49,227 nucleotides of DNA from JBCCGG01 sp039029395 (GTDB lineage: Bacteria; Pseudomonadota; Alphaproteobacteria; Kiloniellales; JAKSDN01): positions 1-49,227 of the forward strand of contig JBCCGG010000045.1 in assembly GCA_039029395.1 (NCBI GenBank), in the 5' to 3' direction. Below are positions 7,525-15,785 of the stretch, in pieces. The position numbers were made by a program, and so were the translations under genes. The notes below the pieces were generated by a model. It saw only the letters and a program-made list of their open reading frames with translations, searched no databases and was not told the origin of the DNA. Numbering within the stretch: the first letter of the stretch is position 1; each line of letters opens with the position of its first letter.

Positions 7525-8895
7525 ATGAGCGTTCGAGACGTCGAGGTGGCGATCATCGGGGCCGGCATCGCCGGGATCGCGACGGCCTATTTCCTCGCGC
7601 TCCACCATGGCGTGCGCGCCCTGGCGCTGATCGACCCGCGCCAGGCGATGAGCCTGACCTCGGCTCAATCGGGTGAGAACTATCGCAACTGGTGGCCCCA
7701 CGCCACCATGGCCGCCTTCACCAACCGCAGCATCGATCTCATGGAGCGGATTGCCGAGGAGAGCGAGAACCGGCTTCACATGACCCGGCGGGGCTACGCC
7801 TTGGCGACGCGCCAATCCTGCATCGACTCCCTGGCTGCCGAACTCCATGCCGGCTACGGCGCCGATGCCGACAAGCTGATTCGCGTTCACGAGAAAGGGT
7901 CGCCGCAATCCTACCAACCGGCCCACTCTGCAGATTGGCACGGTGCGCCCGAGGGGGTCGACGTGGTTCGAGACCGGGACCTGATCCGCACATCCTTTCC
8001 ATCCTTTGATTCGGACGTTGCCACTGTGATCCACATTCGCCGCGCCGGCGACATCAGTGCCCAGCAGATGGGCCAGTTCATGCTCGAGCGGATTCGTGCC
8101 GCCGGCGGATCGCGAGTGCCCGGCCGGGTTCGCGCGGTTGAGCACGCCGGGGGCTTCATCTTAGAGCTCGCCACGGACGATGGCCCCGCGAAACTAAGGG
8201 CGGAGGCCGTGGTCAATGCGGCCGGACCCTTCGTCAAGGAGGTCGGGGCGATGCTCGGCGTCGAGCTGCCCATCACGAACGTGCTGCAGCAAAAGATCGC
8301 CTTTGAGGACCACGCCAACGCCATTGACCGAGCCATGCCCTTTGCCATCGACCTGGACCCGCAAACCCTGGACTGGACTCCCGAGGAGCGGGCGCTGCTG
8401 GCCGAGGAGGAGGCCTTGGCCTGGCTGCTCGCGCCGATGGCCGGCGGGATCCATTGCCGGCCTGATGGCGGCGACCAGGGACGCTGGATCAAGCTGGGCT
8501 GGGCGTACAACGAGGCGGCCGAGGCGCCGCTCTGGGAGCCGGAGCTGAACCCGCAGTTTCCAGAGATCGTCATCCGCGGCGCGGCCGTGCTCAATCCATC
8601 GCTTAAGGCCTACTACGGTCGAGTGCCGAGACAGTTCGCCCACTATGGCGGTTACTACACCATGACCGAAGAAAACTGGCCCTTGATCGGCCCCATGGGA
8701 CCAGACGGCGCCTTTGTCGTCGGCGCCTTGTCCGGCTTCGGCACCATGTCGGCCTGCGCCGCGGGCGAGCTCGGCGCGGCGTGGGTCGCCGGCGCTTGCC
8801 TGCCTGGCTATGGCCGCGACCTCGGCCTTGCCAGATACGGCGACGACGCGCTGATGCGCGAGCTGAAAGACGCTGCAAATCGGGGGGTCCTGTGA
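7525..8895 (+). CDS. FAD-dependent oxidoreductase, DAO family
   Basis: A 456-aa flavoprotein. The FAD-binding Rossmann motif VAIIGAGIAGIATAYFL is at residues 7-23, and the C-terminal family signature is GAFVVGALSGFGTMSACAAGELG. It belongs to the DAO superfamily with sarcosine, dimethylglycine and glycine oxidases, which oxidise C-N bonds of secondary and tertiary amino acids. The ATG at 7525 is chosen because GGAG sits 7 bases upstream and the Rossmann fold starts immediately. An upstream TTG at 7411 would begin inside the operator. It is first of two genes diverging from the TRAP/demethylase operon, so it probably oxidises an intermediate of the same pathway. Confidence 0.88.
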   Translation: MSVRDVEVAIIGAGIAGIATAYFLALHHGVRALALIDPRQAMSLTSAQSGENYRNWWPHATMAAFTNRSIDLMERIAEESENRLHMTRRGYALATRQSCIDSLAAELHAGYGADADKLIRVHEKGSPQSYQPAHSADWHGAPEGVDVVRDRDLIRTSFPSFDSDVATVIHIRRAGDISAQQMGQFMLERIRAAGGSRVPGRVRAVEHAGGFILELATDDGPAKLRAEAVVNAAGPFVKEVGAMLGVELPITNVLQQKIAFEDHANAIDRAMPFAIDLDPQTLDWTPEERALLAEEEALAWLLAPMAGGIHCRPDGGDQGRWIKLGWAYNEAAEAPLWEPELNPQFPEIVIRGAAVLNPSLKAYYGRVPRQFAHYGGYYTMTEENWPLIGPMGPDGAFVVGALSGFGTMSACAAGELGAAWVAGACLPGYGRDLGLARYGDDALMRELKDAANRGVL

Positions 8896-10073
8896 GTCCC
8901 GAGACGCAAGAGTTCAAGGCCGACATCGTCATCGTCGGCGGTGGCATTATCGGCAGTGCGGCAGCCTACTTCCTGGCGATCGGCGGGCGCGCCGGACGCG
9001 TCGCCGTCATCGAGCCGGACCCAAGCTACGAACGGGCCGCGACTCCAGCCGGGGCCGGCGGCGTGCGGCGCTTGATGAGCCGGGTCGAGAACATCCAGAT
9101 GTCCCAGTTTAGCCTCGACTTCTACGCCAAGTTCGAAGACAGCTTGGGGACGGATATTCAGTTCAAGCGCCAGGGCTACCTCTTTCTTGCGACCAAGGAC
9201 GGGGCGGCCGTCATGGAGCAGAACTTCGAGACCCAGCGCCAAGAAGGGGTCGATGCGGAGCTGCTCGACCTCCCCGCCTTGCAGTCGCGCTTTCCCTCGG
9301 TCGGCGTCGACAATGTGGCGCTTGCCTGCCATTCGCCGCGCGACGGCTGGATCGATCCCTATGCCGCGCTGATGGGATTCCGCAAGAAAGCCGAGTCCCT
9401 GGGCGTCAGCTACATAAAGGACCGCGTGATCGGGCTAGAAACTTCGAAAGGCGCGGTGAGCGGGGCTCGCTTGGAATCCGGCGGGACGCTTCGCGGCGCC
9501 GTCTTCCTTAACACAGCCGGCCCTTGGGCGGCAGAAGTCGCCGCCATGATCGGCGCAACACTGCCGGTCCGGCCCATGTGCCGGGTACAGCACTATTGGC
9601 GCTGCGGCGCGCCTCTGGAGCCGTTGCCGCTGATCAAGGACGAGACCGGCGCCTTCCTGCGGCCCGAGGGCGCCGGTTTCGTGGGCGGCCGTCCCAGCTG
9701 GGCGATCGATCCCGGATTCGTGTGGGAGGTCGACCGGGGCTATTTTGCAACCTACTTCGAGGATACCGTGTGGCCCTTGCTGGCCGCCATGGTGCCGAAG
9801 TTCGAGACGATCAGGCTCGAGCGCACCTGGGGCGGCCACTACGCCCAGAACCTCTTCGACGGCAACATGATTATCGGCCGGTTCTCCGAGGGCTTCGAAA
9901 ACTTCTACACGGCCTGCGGCTTCTCCGGACACGGGATCATGCATGCGCCGGCCGTCGGACGAGCCTTGGCGGAGCTCGCACTGGCGGGACAGTTTGAAAC
10001 CTTGGACCTTTCGCGAATGGGCATGCACAGAATTTGGGATGACTCTCCCTATCCTGAGCTCGGAATCCGATAG
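8892..10073 (+). CDS. FAD-dependent oxidoreductase, DAO family (sarcosine oxidase/FOXRED1-like)
   Basis: A 393-aa flavoprotein with the dinucleotide motif IVIVGGGIIGSAAAYFLA near residues 12-29 and the C-terminal FYTACGFSGHGIMHAPAVGR signature typical of sarcosine oxidase beta-type and FOXRED1-like proteins. The start is the GTG that overlaps the previous stop as GTGA, implying translational coupling to the first DAO. The conserved HSPRDGWIDPYAALMG is also found in monomeric sarcosine and dimethylglycine oxidases. The two DAO genes may give two different enzymes of one demethylation series. They are not obviously subunits, since both have their own complete FAD fold. Confidence 0.9.
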   Translation: MSPETQEFKADIVIVGGGIIGSAAAYFLAIGGRAGRVAVIEPDPSYERAATPAGAGGVRRLMSRVENIQMSQFSLDFYAKFEDSLGTDIQFKRQGYLFLATKDGAAVMEQNFETQRQEGVDAELLDLPALQSRFPSVGVDNVALACHSPRDGWIDPYAALMGFRKKAESLGVSYIKDRVIGLETSKGAVSGARLESGGTLRGAVFLNTAGPWAAEVAAMIGATLPVRPMCRVQHYWRCGAPLEPLPLIKDETGAFLRPEGAGFVGGRPSWAIDPGFVWEVDRGYFATYFEDTVWPLLAAMVPKFETIRLERTWGGHYAQNLFDGNMIIGRFSEGFENFYTACGFSGHGIMHAPAVGRALAELALAGQFETLDLSRMGMHRIWDDSPYPELGIR

Positions 10074-10075
10074 AT

Positions 10076-10333
10076 CGCCGGCCACGCGAGCGCCCGATCC
10101 ATCTGGTCGAGTGGGACGGGTCGGGGCCAGTACTCGTGCTGTTGCATGGCTGCGGCGATTGCGCGTGAATATGGCAGACCCTGGCCGAGGCCAAGCGTGT
10201 CGCCTATGATGTCTTGCCGAATGGTGAATTGGAGATCTTGCCGATTGCCGGTCACAACCTGATGCTCGACAACCCTCAGCGACTTCATGAGGTCATGGCC
10301 GAACACATCGCCAAATGGGCGCGTGACGGGTAA
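10076..10333 (+). pseudogene. alpha/beta-hydrolase remnant (internally deleted)
   Basis: Immediately after the DAO stop, one frame reads RPIHLVEWDGSGPVLVLLHG, an alpha/beta-hydrolase N-terminus with its oxyanion HG, and then stops at a TGA (10165-10167). Another frame (stop at 10331-10333) reads LPNGELEILPIAGHNLMLDN, matching the C-terminal strand and catalytic His of the same fold. The nucleophile-elbow middle is missing, so this looks like a gene that lost its centre by deletion and then decayed. No start codon with a ribosome site was found. Confidence 0.7.
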
Positions 10334-10489
10334 GCTGCCGTTGTACGCAAGAGCCGAAGCTCTCTAAAACATTAGAAACCGCACCATTTTGGCGGGGCTT
10401 GTCCATGCTCGCAGTCTGTCCAATATCGCTCAGGCCCTGAGACACCAAAGTGGATTGCCCTATCGCGGCTCCGCAGGCTATGGAGAGTT

Positions 10490-11179
10490 ATGGCGGCGCC
10501 TGCCCTGCGAGAAACCGACCTTTACCCTCCCGTCAAGCGGCTGCTTGAGGGGCAGGGTTACGAGGTAAAGAGCGAGATCGGCGCGGCCGATGTCGTCGCC
10601 GTGCGCGGTGACGAGGATCCTGTCGTGGTCGAGCTCAAGACCGGATTTGCGCTGTCGCTGTTCCATCAGGCGATCGACCGCCAGCGGTTGACGGATCTCG
10701 TCTACGTCGCCGTCCCCCATGGCGAAGGCCGGGCTTTCCGCCAGGCCCTGCGCAACAACCTGGGTCTGTGCCGCCGCCTGGGGCTGGGGCTCATTACGGT
10801 GCGCAGCGACGATGGTCTGGTTCAGATCCATTGCGATCCAGCGCCCTACCGGCCACGCAAGTCGAAGGCCCGCCGCGGGCGCCTGCTGCGGGAGTTCGCC
10901 AAACGGGTTGGCGACCCCAATTGCGGCGGGGCCACACGGCGCGGCCTGATGACGGCCTACCGCCAGGATGCGCTAAGGTGCGTGCGGCTCCTGCAGGAAC
11001 AGGGCCCGACCAAGGCGTCGGAGGTGGCAAAGCGGACCGGCGTGCGAAAGGCGCGGCGCCTGATGGCCGATGACCACTACGGTTGGTTCGACCGCGTGGA
11101 GACCGGCATCTACGCCCTTAGCCCCAAGGGCGTCGCCGCGCTCGCCGAACATGCCGAGGCGATTGCGGCGCTGGAGTGA
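10490..11179 (+). CDS. DUF2161 protein, PD-(D/E)XK nuclease fold
   Basis: A 229-aa protein. The first half (about 1-110) carries a PD-(D/E)XK core: E8 in RETDLYPPVK, an acidic residue in AADVVAV, and the pair VVVELKTG. That matches DUF2161, annotated as a putative phosphodiesterase or nuclease-like domain. The C-terminal half (about 160-229) looks like a winged helix (LLQEQGPTKASEVAKRTGV, then WFDRVETGIYALSPKG). DNA binding or repair is possible but the family role is unknown to me. It stands alone, with GGAGAG before the ATG. Confidence 0.8.
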   Translation: MAAPALRETDLYPPVKRLLEGQGYEVKSEIGAADVVAVRGDEDPVVVELKTGFALSLFHQAIDRQRLTDLVYVAVPHGEGRAFRQALRNNLGLCRRLGLGLITVRSDDGLVQIHCDPAPYRPRKSKARRGRLLREFAKRVGDPNCGGATRRGLMTAYRQDALRCVRLLQEQGPTKASEVAKRTGVRKARRLMADDHYGWFDRVETGIYALSPKGVAALAEHAEAIAALE

Positions 11180-11342
11180 GGGACGGCGTGCCCTAAATCC
11201 CGCTCTCCGCGTGACCTGTTAGTCACCGTAACTTACTTATCGACGAGCCGCCGCGACGCCAGCTTTGCCTCAGGTGTGGCGGCCCCGGGTCTGCGTGCAC
11301 CTGGACAGTTACCGCATCCAGACTTGAAAAGAGGAACCTCCT

Positions 11343-11852
11343 ATGTCCTGCTCTCTATTCCGCATTTGCGGCTATGTAATCTCGATTTCCTTTGTCGCTG
11401 TGGCGTTCTTTTTGGCGACGACGCCGGTGCCCGCCGGCGAGAAGGCCGGTGCCGAAGTCGGCGTCTTGACCTGCGTGACCGTGCCTGACTCCCGGATCAA
11501 TCTCTTGGTCCACTCGACCGCTGACATCGACTGCGAGTTCAAGGATAGCGATGGCGCGGTCGAGCGCTATCGGGGCGAAACCGGCATCGGCTTAGGCATC
11601 GACCTTCATATCGCCCACGAGGAGAAAGTCGTCTTCACGGTGGTGGCGCACCACTTCGCACCGGGCACCCATCAACTCGCCGGCCGCTACGGTGGCGCCA
11701 AGGCCGGCGTGACGGCGGGCCATGGGGGCGCCGCAGCGCTCCTGATCGGCGGTGATCACGACAGCATTGGGCTGAAGCCCGCGGTGTCGCACAGCCAAGG
11801 CGTGGGCGTCGCGGCCGGCCTGAGCTATGTCTACCTCGAGCCCATGGAGTAG
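11343..11852 (+). CDS. secreted DUF992 protein
   Basis: A 169-aa protein with a signal peptide (hydrophobic residues 8-27, likely cleavage after VPAGE). The mature part starts with VGVLTCVTVPDSRINLLVHS and contains DIDCEFKDSDGAVERYRGET, the pattern of DUF992, with two cysteines that probably form a disulphide. DUF992 proteins are small exported alphaproteobacterial proteins of unknown role. A GAGGAA ribosome site is 7 bases before the ATG. The gene is monocistronic and convergent with the next one. Confidence 0.85.
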   Translation: MSCSLFRICGYVISISFVAVAFFLATTPVPAGEKAGAEVGVLTCVTVPDSRINLLVHSTADIDCEFKDSDGAVERYRGETGIGLGIDLHIAHEEKVVFTVVAHHFAPGTHQLAGRYGGAKAGVTAGHGGAAALLIGGDHDSIGLKPAVSHSQGVGVAAGLSYVYLEPME

Positions 11853-11882
11853 GGGCATTCCACTGCGACGTCCGCTATCCGA

Positions 11883-11918
11883 AGGCGACCGTGTCGGCAC
11901 AGTCCGGCTCGGTCGCCT
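11883..11918. terminator. stem-loop between convergent genes
   Basis: AGGCGACCG (11883-11891) and CGGTCGCCT (11910-11918) form a perfect 9-bp stem with an 18-base loop in the 72-bp gap between the convergent DUF992 and TolB/TPR genes. There is no T run on either side, so it is a candidate bidirectional, weak or factor-assisted terminator. Confidence 0.5.
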
Positions 11919-11924
11919 CGTTAG

Positions 11925-13544
11925 TCAATCAATCGGAAGTCCGGCCTTCTGCCAGCCGTCGGATATCGCCGCAATGAGCTCTTCGTCGGAGGTCCAGATT
12001 CTGCACTCGTCCCATGCCTTGGCGGCGAATGCCGGCGAGGCTTCCGATAGGGCCTGAACTTCCTCTGCGGCACCGGTGTGGTTGCCGGCGTGTGCGTAGA
12101 AGCTCGCCATCAGGGCGTGGTACCAGCTGAACCCCAGCATCGGGTTCTTCTTCATGGTCAAGATGGCCGCCGCCGCGTCGCCGTCCAGCAGTTTGCGCAG
12201 GGCCGGTACGTGGTGGTACCAACCGGGGTGCACGGGGCTGATCTCAAGCGCCCGGCCGATCAGCTCGAGCCCCCGGTCCCACTCCCCCGAAAGCGCATAG
12301 CAGTGTCCGATGTCTGCAAGCACATCGGCATGTCCCGGATTGAGCTCTAGCGCGCGCCGGGCGGCGATGTTGAAGTCGACGAATTCTCGCCGATGGTAGT
12401 GCACCAGCGCCATGAATTGATAGGCCATGGCGCTATCGGGATCGTAGGTCGCTGCCCGCAGCACCGTTTCCAATGCCCGGTCCAAGGCGGGGAAATCGTC
12501 CCGTTCGTTCAGGTGGAAGCGGTATTCGTCCAGGTAGATCGCCGCCAGCGCGGCGCAGGCATCGGACGATTCCGAGTCCGTTTCCAACGCCGCTTCCAGG
12601 CCGTGACGCACCTCTAGGTGAAGGTCTGGCAGATGCTTGGCATAATAGTCATGGAATCGGATGATCCACAGGTAGGTCTCCCACTTTTTCGACCGACCGG
12701 AACGCGAGGCCCGCGCAAGGTAGCGACCGAGCGGTCCGTAGCGGTCGGCGATACGCCCGGCGACCAAACGGGCGATCTCGTCTTGAATCTCGAAAACGCT
12801 TTCCGGCGTGCACGGCCGGTCGAACTTCTCCGCGAAAACGTGCCCGTCACTCGCCCCGTCGATCAGCTGCACCGTGACCCGAACGGCTTGGCTCGACCTG
12901 CGCACACTGCTCTCGAGCACGAAGTCGACGCCGAGCTGCGCGCGCAGATCCTGCACGCTCGCGCCCTCGCGGGCCAGCTTCGCCGTCGTGGACCTGGAGA
13001 ACACGAAGAGGTCCTTGAAGCGCGCCAGGTTGGCGATTGTCTCCTCCGTGAGGCCATCGGCGAAATACTGGTCGTCCTTGTCGGCGCCATAGTTCTGAAA
13101 CGGCATGACGGCGATCGAGGGACCGCGATGCCCATGAACTTCCGGCACCATCGGGGCCACTTGAGGTGCCCGCCGCATTTGGAAGCTTGGGACATAACTT
13201 CCCTTGGGAAGGCAGATCTCGATCGGATCCTCCGCGCCCGCCTCCCGGTAGAACTCGGCCAACCTTTGGCGCAGGCGGCCCGCCTCGACCCGGACGATCG
13301 AATCCGTCGTGGGGTCGAATGACTCCGGTTTGTGGAACACGTCGACGCCGATCGAGTATCCGTTGATCGTCTCCGACCGGCCGGCAAGGGTTTCATCGAC
13401 GATGTAGCTCAAAAACCGAGAGAGGCGCTTGGAGCGGGAGAGCGGCGGTACGGAGATCACGCGATCCAAGGCTTGGCGGACCGCACCTTCGTTCGGCTCA
13501 CCGTCCAACTTTTCAGGATGCGCGGAGGCCGGCTCGCCGTCCAT
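11925..13544 (-). CDS. winged-helix-like, TolB-like and TPR protein
   Basis: A 539-aa soluble protein. Residues 20-120 are a conserved N-terminal block (LSRSKRLSRFLSYIVDETLA and DPTTDSIVRVEAGRLRQRL) that in many proteobacterial and acidobacterial proteins precedes TolB-like domains and resembles a DNA-binding or signalling module. A FlgO/TolB-like domain follows (about 140-275, IAVMPFQNYGADKDDQYFAD GL region). TPRs fill the rest (about 300-520). Homologues are often labelled adenylate cyclase, but no cyclase catalytic domain is present. It diverges from the peroxidase-to-cyclase array, so a regulator or scaffold for it is conceivable. GAGG lies 4 bases before the ATG. Confidence 0.75.
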   Translation of the reverse strand: MDGEPASAHPEKLDGEPNEGAVRQALDRVISVPPLSRSKRLSRFLSYIVDETLAGRSETINGYSIGVDVFHKPESFDPTTDSIVRVEAGRLRQRLAEFYREAGAEDPIEICLPKGSYVPSFQMRRAPQVAPMVPEVHGHRGPSIAVMPFQNYGADKDDQYFADGLTEETIANLARFKDLFVFSRSTTAKLAREGASVQDLRAQLGVDFVLESSVRRSSQAVRVTVQLIDGASDGHVFAEKFDRPCTPESVFEIQDEIARLVAGRIADRYGPLGRYLARASRSGRSKKWETYLWIIRFHDYYAKHLPDLHLEVRHGLEAALETDSESSDACAALAAIYLDEYRFHLNERDDFPALDRALETVLRAATYDPDSAMAYQFMALVHYHRREFVDFNIAARRALELNPGHADVLADIGHCYALSGEWDRGLELIGRALEISPVHPGWYHHVPALRKLLDGDAAAAILTMKKNPMLGFSWYHALMASFYAHAGNHTGAAEEVQALSEASPAFAAKAWDECRIWTSDEELIAAISDGWQKAGLPID

Positions 13545-13583
13545 GACACCTCGCAGTCGCGACCGAGTAGCTCATACCTATCG

Positions 13584-13603
13584 GTCACATGTTACGTCAC
13601 ATG
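13584..13603. promoter_or_regulatory. GTCACATG direct repeat in the divergent promoter region
   Basis: GTCACATG occurs at 13584-13591 and 13596-13603, start-to-start 12 bp. The first copy runs on as GTCACATGTTAC and the second is followed by GAGTTAC, so a GTTAC/AGTTAC half is repeated as well. A TATAAA at 13612-13617 could be a -10 element of the rightward operon. The 174-bp gap separates the TolB/TPR gene from the peroxidase array. A near one-turn direct repeat here suggests a regulator site. Confidence 0.5.
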
Positions 13604-13718
13604 GAGTTACTTATAAAGCGGCCCCAACCGTGCCATTTCAGCTCGAGTTCACGAGGCAAGACCATTCTCACAGTCCTACGAAGGGACAAAAAGCCTCGCA
13701 CTCGAATGGAGACCCGAA

Positions 13719-14255
13719 ATGAGCACCAATGGAACCTTGAAGTACGGCCTGCGACCCACCCTGCGTCTTTCCGAAAACATCAGTCCTTTCGCAGCGCTTT
13801 TGCCCCTGAAGCAAGACGACCCCGACGGACACGCCCGCGCCATCGCGGACCTTATCGGGACGAAGGCGTTCGGCGACGCGGTGTCGGAGATGGCCTTGAT
13901 CCACATCTTCAGCATGTCTCGCGTGGGTCGCGATCACCTTCTTTTTCAGACCAACTTCGATTCTGACGTCGTCGCTTACTTCGAGGCCTTCAAGGACCTG
14001 GATCAGCCTTTGCGCGAGATCCTGTCGCACCTGGAAAAGGCGCCGGGCAAAGAAGCGGATTTCACCGCGCTTCTCGAGTACATCGCCTCGTGCCAGGTGG
14101 ATGTCATCGCCTACTTCTGCGCCTATCCGGAGCTGACGGTCAATCAGATCCGGCGCGATGCCGATTGGCGGGGCAAGGTGATCGAGATGCAGAAGTCCTT
14201 GGCCCAACCCGCCGGCAAAGTGGCCTGGGGCCAAACCGTCTCCGGCATGGCCTAA
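13719..14255 (+). CDS. hypothetical protein, first gene of the peroxidase operon
   Basis: A 178-aa cytoplasmic protein that I cannot place in a named family. No signal peptide or membrane helix is visible. Notable segments are ISPFAALLPLKQDDPDGHAR, IHIFSMSRVGRDHLLFQTNF and DSDVVAYFEAFKDL. The FAALLPLK and LLFQTNFDSD blocks recall short domains found next to or fused with haem peroxidases and catalase-like proteins, but this is from memory. GGAGA precedes the ATG. It is followed after 96 bases by the DyP gene, so a partner or accessory of the peroxidase is likely. Confidence 0.75.
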   Translation: MSTNGTLKYGLRPTLRLSENISPFAALLPLKQDDPDGHARAIADLIGTKAFGDAVSEMALIHIFSMSRVGRDHLLFQTNFDSDVVAYFEAFKDLDQPLREILSHLEKAPGKEADFTALLEYIASCQVDVIAYFCAYPELTVNQIRRDADWRGKVIEMQKSLAQPAGKVAWGQTVSGMA

Positions 14256-14351
14256 AGCTTGGCCAAAGAGCTTCGCCGGGAGGCCGGTCAGCGCCTTCCG
14301 GCGGCCGCGAGACAGCACCCCGTCCTTTCGCGATCCAACCAGGAGATTCAC

Positions 14352-15770
14352 ATGCTGGATACTCTCCGGACTCCCATGCGCACCGCCGAAGACGTGAAAA
14401 GCAATCTAGGGGACGTTCAGGGTGGTTTGCTGTGCGAGTACGACACCCTTGCCTGTCGCTACGTCTTCTACCGGATCGACGATGCGTCCAAAGGACGAGC
14501 TTGGCTCCAGGAACTGGTCGACGATGTCACGACCCATGCGGGCTACACCGGCGGCCAGAGCACGAACGGCACGCTGAACATTTGCCTTTCGGTCTGGGGA
14601 CTCAAGGCGCTTGGTTTCTCCGATACCGTGATCGCCTCCTTTCCCAAGGCCTTCCGAGACGGCATGAAGGCGCGCGCGCGCAAGCTCGGCGATGTTGGGG
14701 CCAGCAGCCCAGATCGCTGGGAAGGGCAGCTTGGCAGCGAAGATATCCACGTTCTGGTCGCCGTCTCCCACGACAGCGCGAAGAACTGCGAGGGCCAGCA
14801 CGCCTGGCTGACCTCGGTTGCCGAGCAGGTCGGCGGCGTCACCGAAATCCATGCGGTACCGGCCGAAGTGGTCTTCGAGCAGCGGTCCGGTTGCCCCGCC
14901 GCCCACTTCGGTTTCGTCGACCCGATCTCCCAGCCGGCGATCGACGGGGTCGACGACAAGGCATGGCCAGGTGACGGCGCGCTGGTTCCTGGCGGCGGCT
15001 GGCGCCCGCTTAAGCCCGGCGAGTTTCTTCTGGGCTACGAGAACGAGCTGGGCGAGCGCACCGAAACGCCGGGCCCTCCCGGGCTCGGCGACAACGGCAC
15101 CTTTGTGGTGTTTCGAAAGGCCGCTCAAGACGTCGCCGGGTTTCGAGATCTCCTCAAGCACGGCGCCGCGAGCTTGTGGGGGCGCGACGACGAGGACCAC
15201 CAGGAGCTTCTCGCCGCCAAGATCGTCGGCCGCTGGCGCTCTGGCTGCCCGCTGGCGCTGTCGCCGGACAAAGACGACACCGCGATCGCGGCGGACCCGG
15301 AGAAGATCAACAACTTTGACTACACGGACGACCCGGATGGCGCGAAGTGCCCCTTGGGCGCCCACCTGCGGCGCACCAATCCGCGGGGCTCCAAGCTGAC
15401 CACGACCACCGATATCAACCGCAAGCGGATCATTCGGCGCGGCTTGGAGTATGGGGCGCCGCTGCCCGAAGGCGCGCCGGACGACGGGGTCGAACGGGGC
15501 CAGGCCGGGGTCTTCGTGGTTGCCGATATCGAGCTTCAGTTCGAGTTCATTCAGGCGGAGTGGATCTGCAGAGGCGACTTTATCGGCCTGCCGAGCGACG
15601 AGAAGGATCCGCTGGTCGGGCCCAACGGCCAAGGCGGCCAGTTCACAGTTCCAGGCGCCGAAATGCCCTTCCTTTTCGACGTGAAGCAGTTCGTCACCAC
15701 CCGGGGCGGGGAGTACTTCTTCGCTCCCGGTCTTGCCGCCCTTAAAGGCATCGCCGACGGCAAGTATTAG
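14352..15770 (+). CDS. DyP-type haem peroxidase
   Basis: A 472-aa protein without signal peptide. The proximal haem region CPLGAHLRRTNPRG and the distal region HFGFVDPISQPAIDG are diagnostic of dye-decolourising peroxidases. The catalytic Asp of the usual GxxDG motif is kept, but the Gly after it is Pro here. Length fits the long bacterial/fungal-type subfamily. The ATG at 14352 is chosen for its AGGAG 6 bases upstream. An in-frame TTG upstream has no such site. It uses hydrogen or organic peroxides to oxidise an unknown substrate, probably in the cytoplasm. The catalase-like gene follows after 15 bases. Confidence 0.93.
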   Translation: MLDTLRTPMRTAEDVKSNLGDVQGGLLCEYDTLACRYVFYRIDDASKGRAWLQELVDDVTTHAGYTGGQSTNGTLNICLSVWGLKALGFSDTVIASFPKAFRDGMKARARKLGDVGASSPDRWEGQLGSEDIHVLVAVSHDSAKNCEGQHAWLTSVAEQVGGVTEIHAVPAEVVFEQRSGCPAAHFGFVDPISQPAIDGVDDKAWPGDGALVPGGGWRPLKPGEFLLGYENELGERTETPGPPGLGDNGTFVVFRKAAQDVAGFRDLLKHGAASLWGRDDEDHQELLAAKIVGRWRSGCPLALSPDKDDTAIAADPEKINNFDYTDDPDGAKCPLGAHLRRTNPRGSKLTTTTDINRKRIIRRGLEYGAPLPEGAPDDGVERGQAGVFVVADIELQFEFIQAEWICRGDFIGLPSDEKDPLVGPNGQGGQFTVPGAEMPFLFDVKQFVTTRGGEYFFAPGLAALKGIADGKY

Positions 15771-15785
15771 ATGAGGAGTCGGATC

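Noticed and set aside
11925..13544. Adenylate cyclase label for the TolB/TPR protein
   Set aside because: No class III cyclase metal or transition-state motifs occur; the label is inherited from multidomain relatives.
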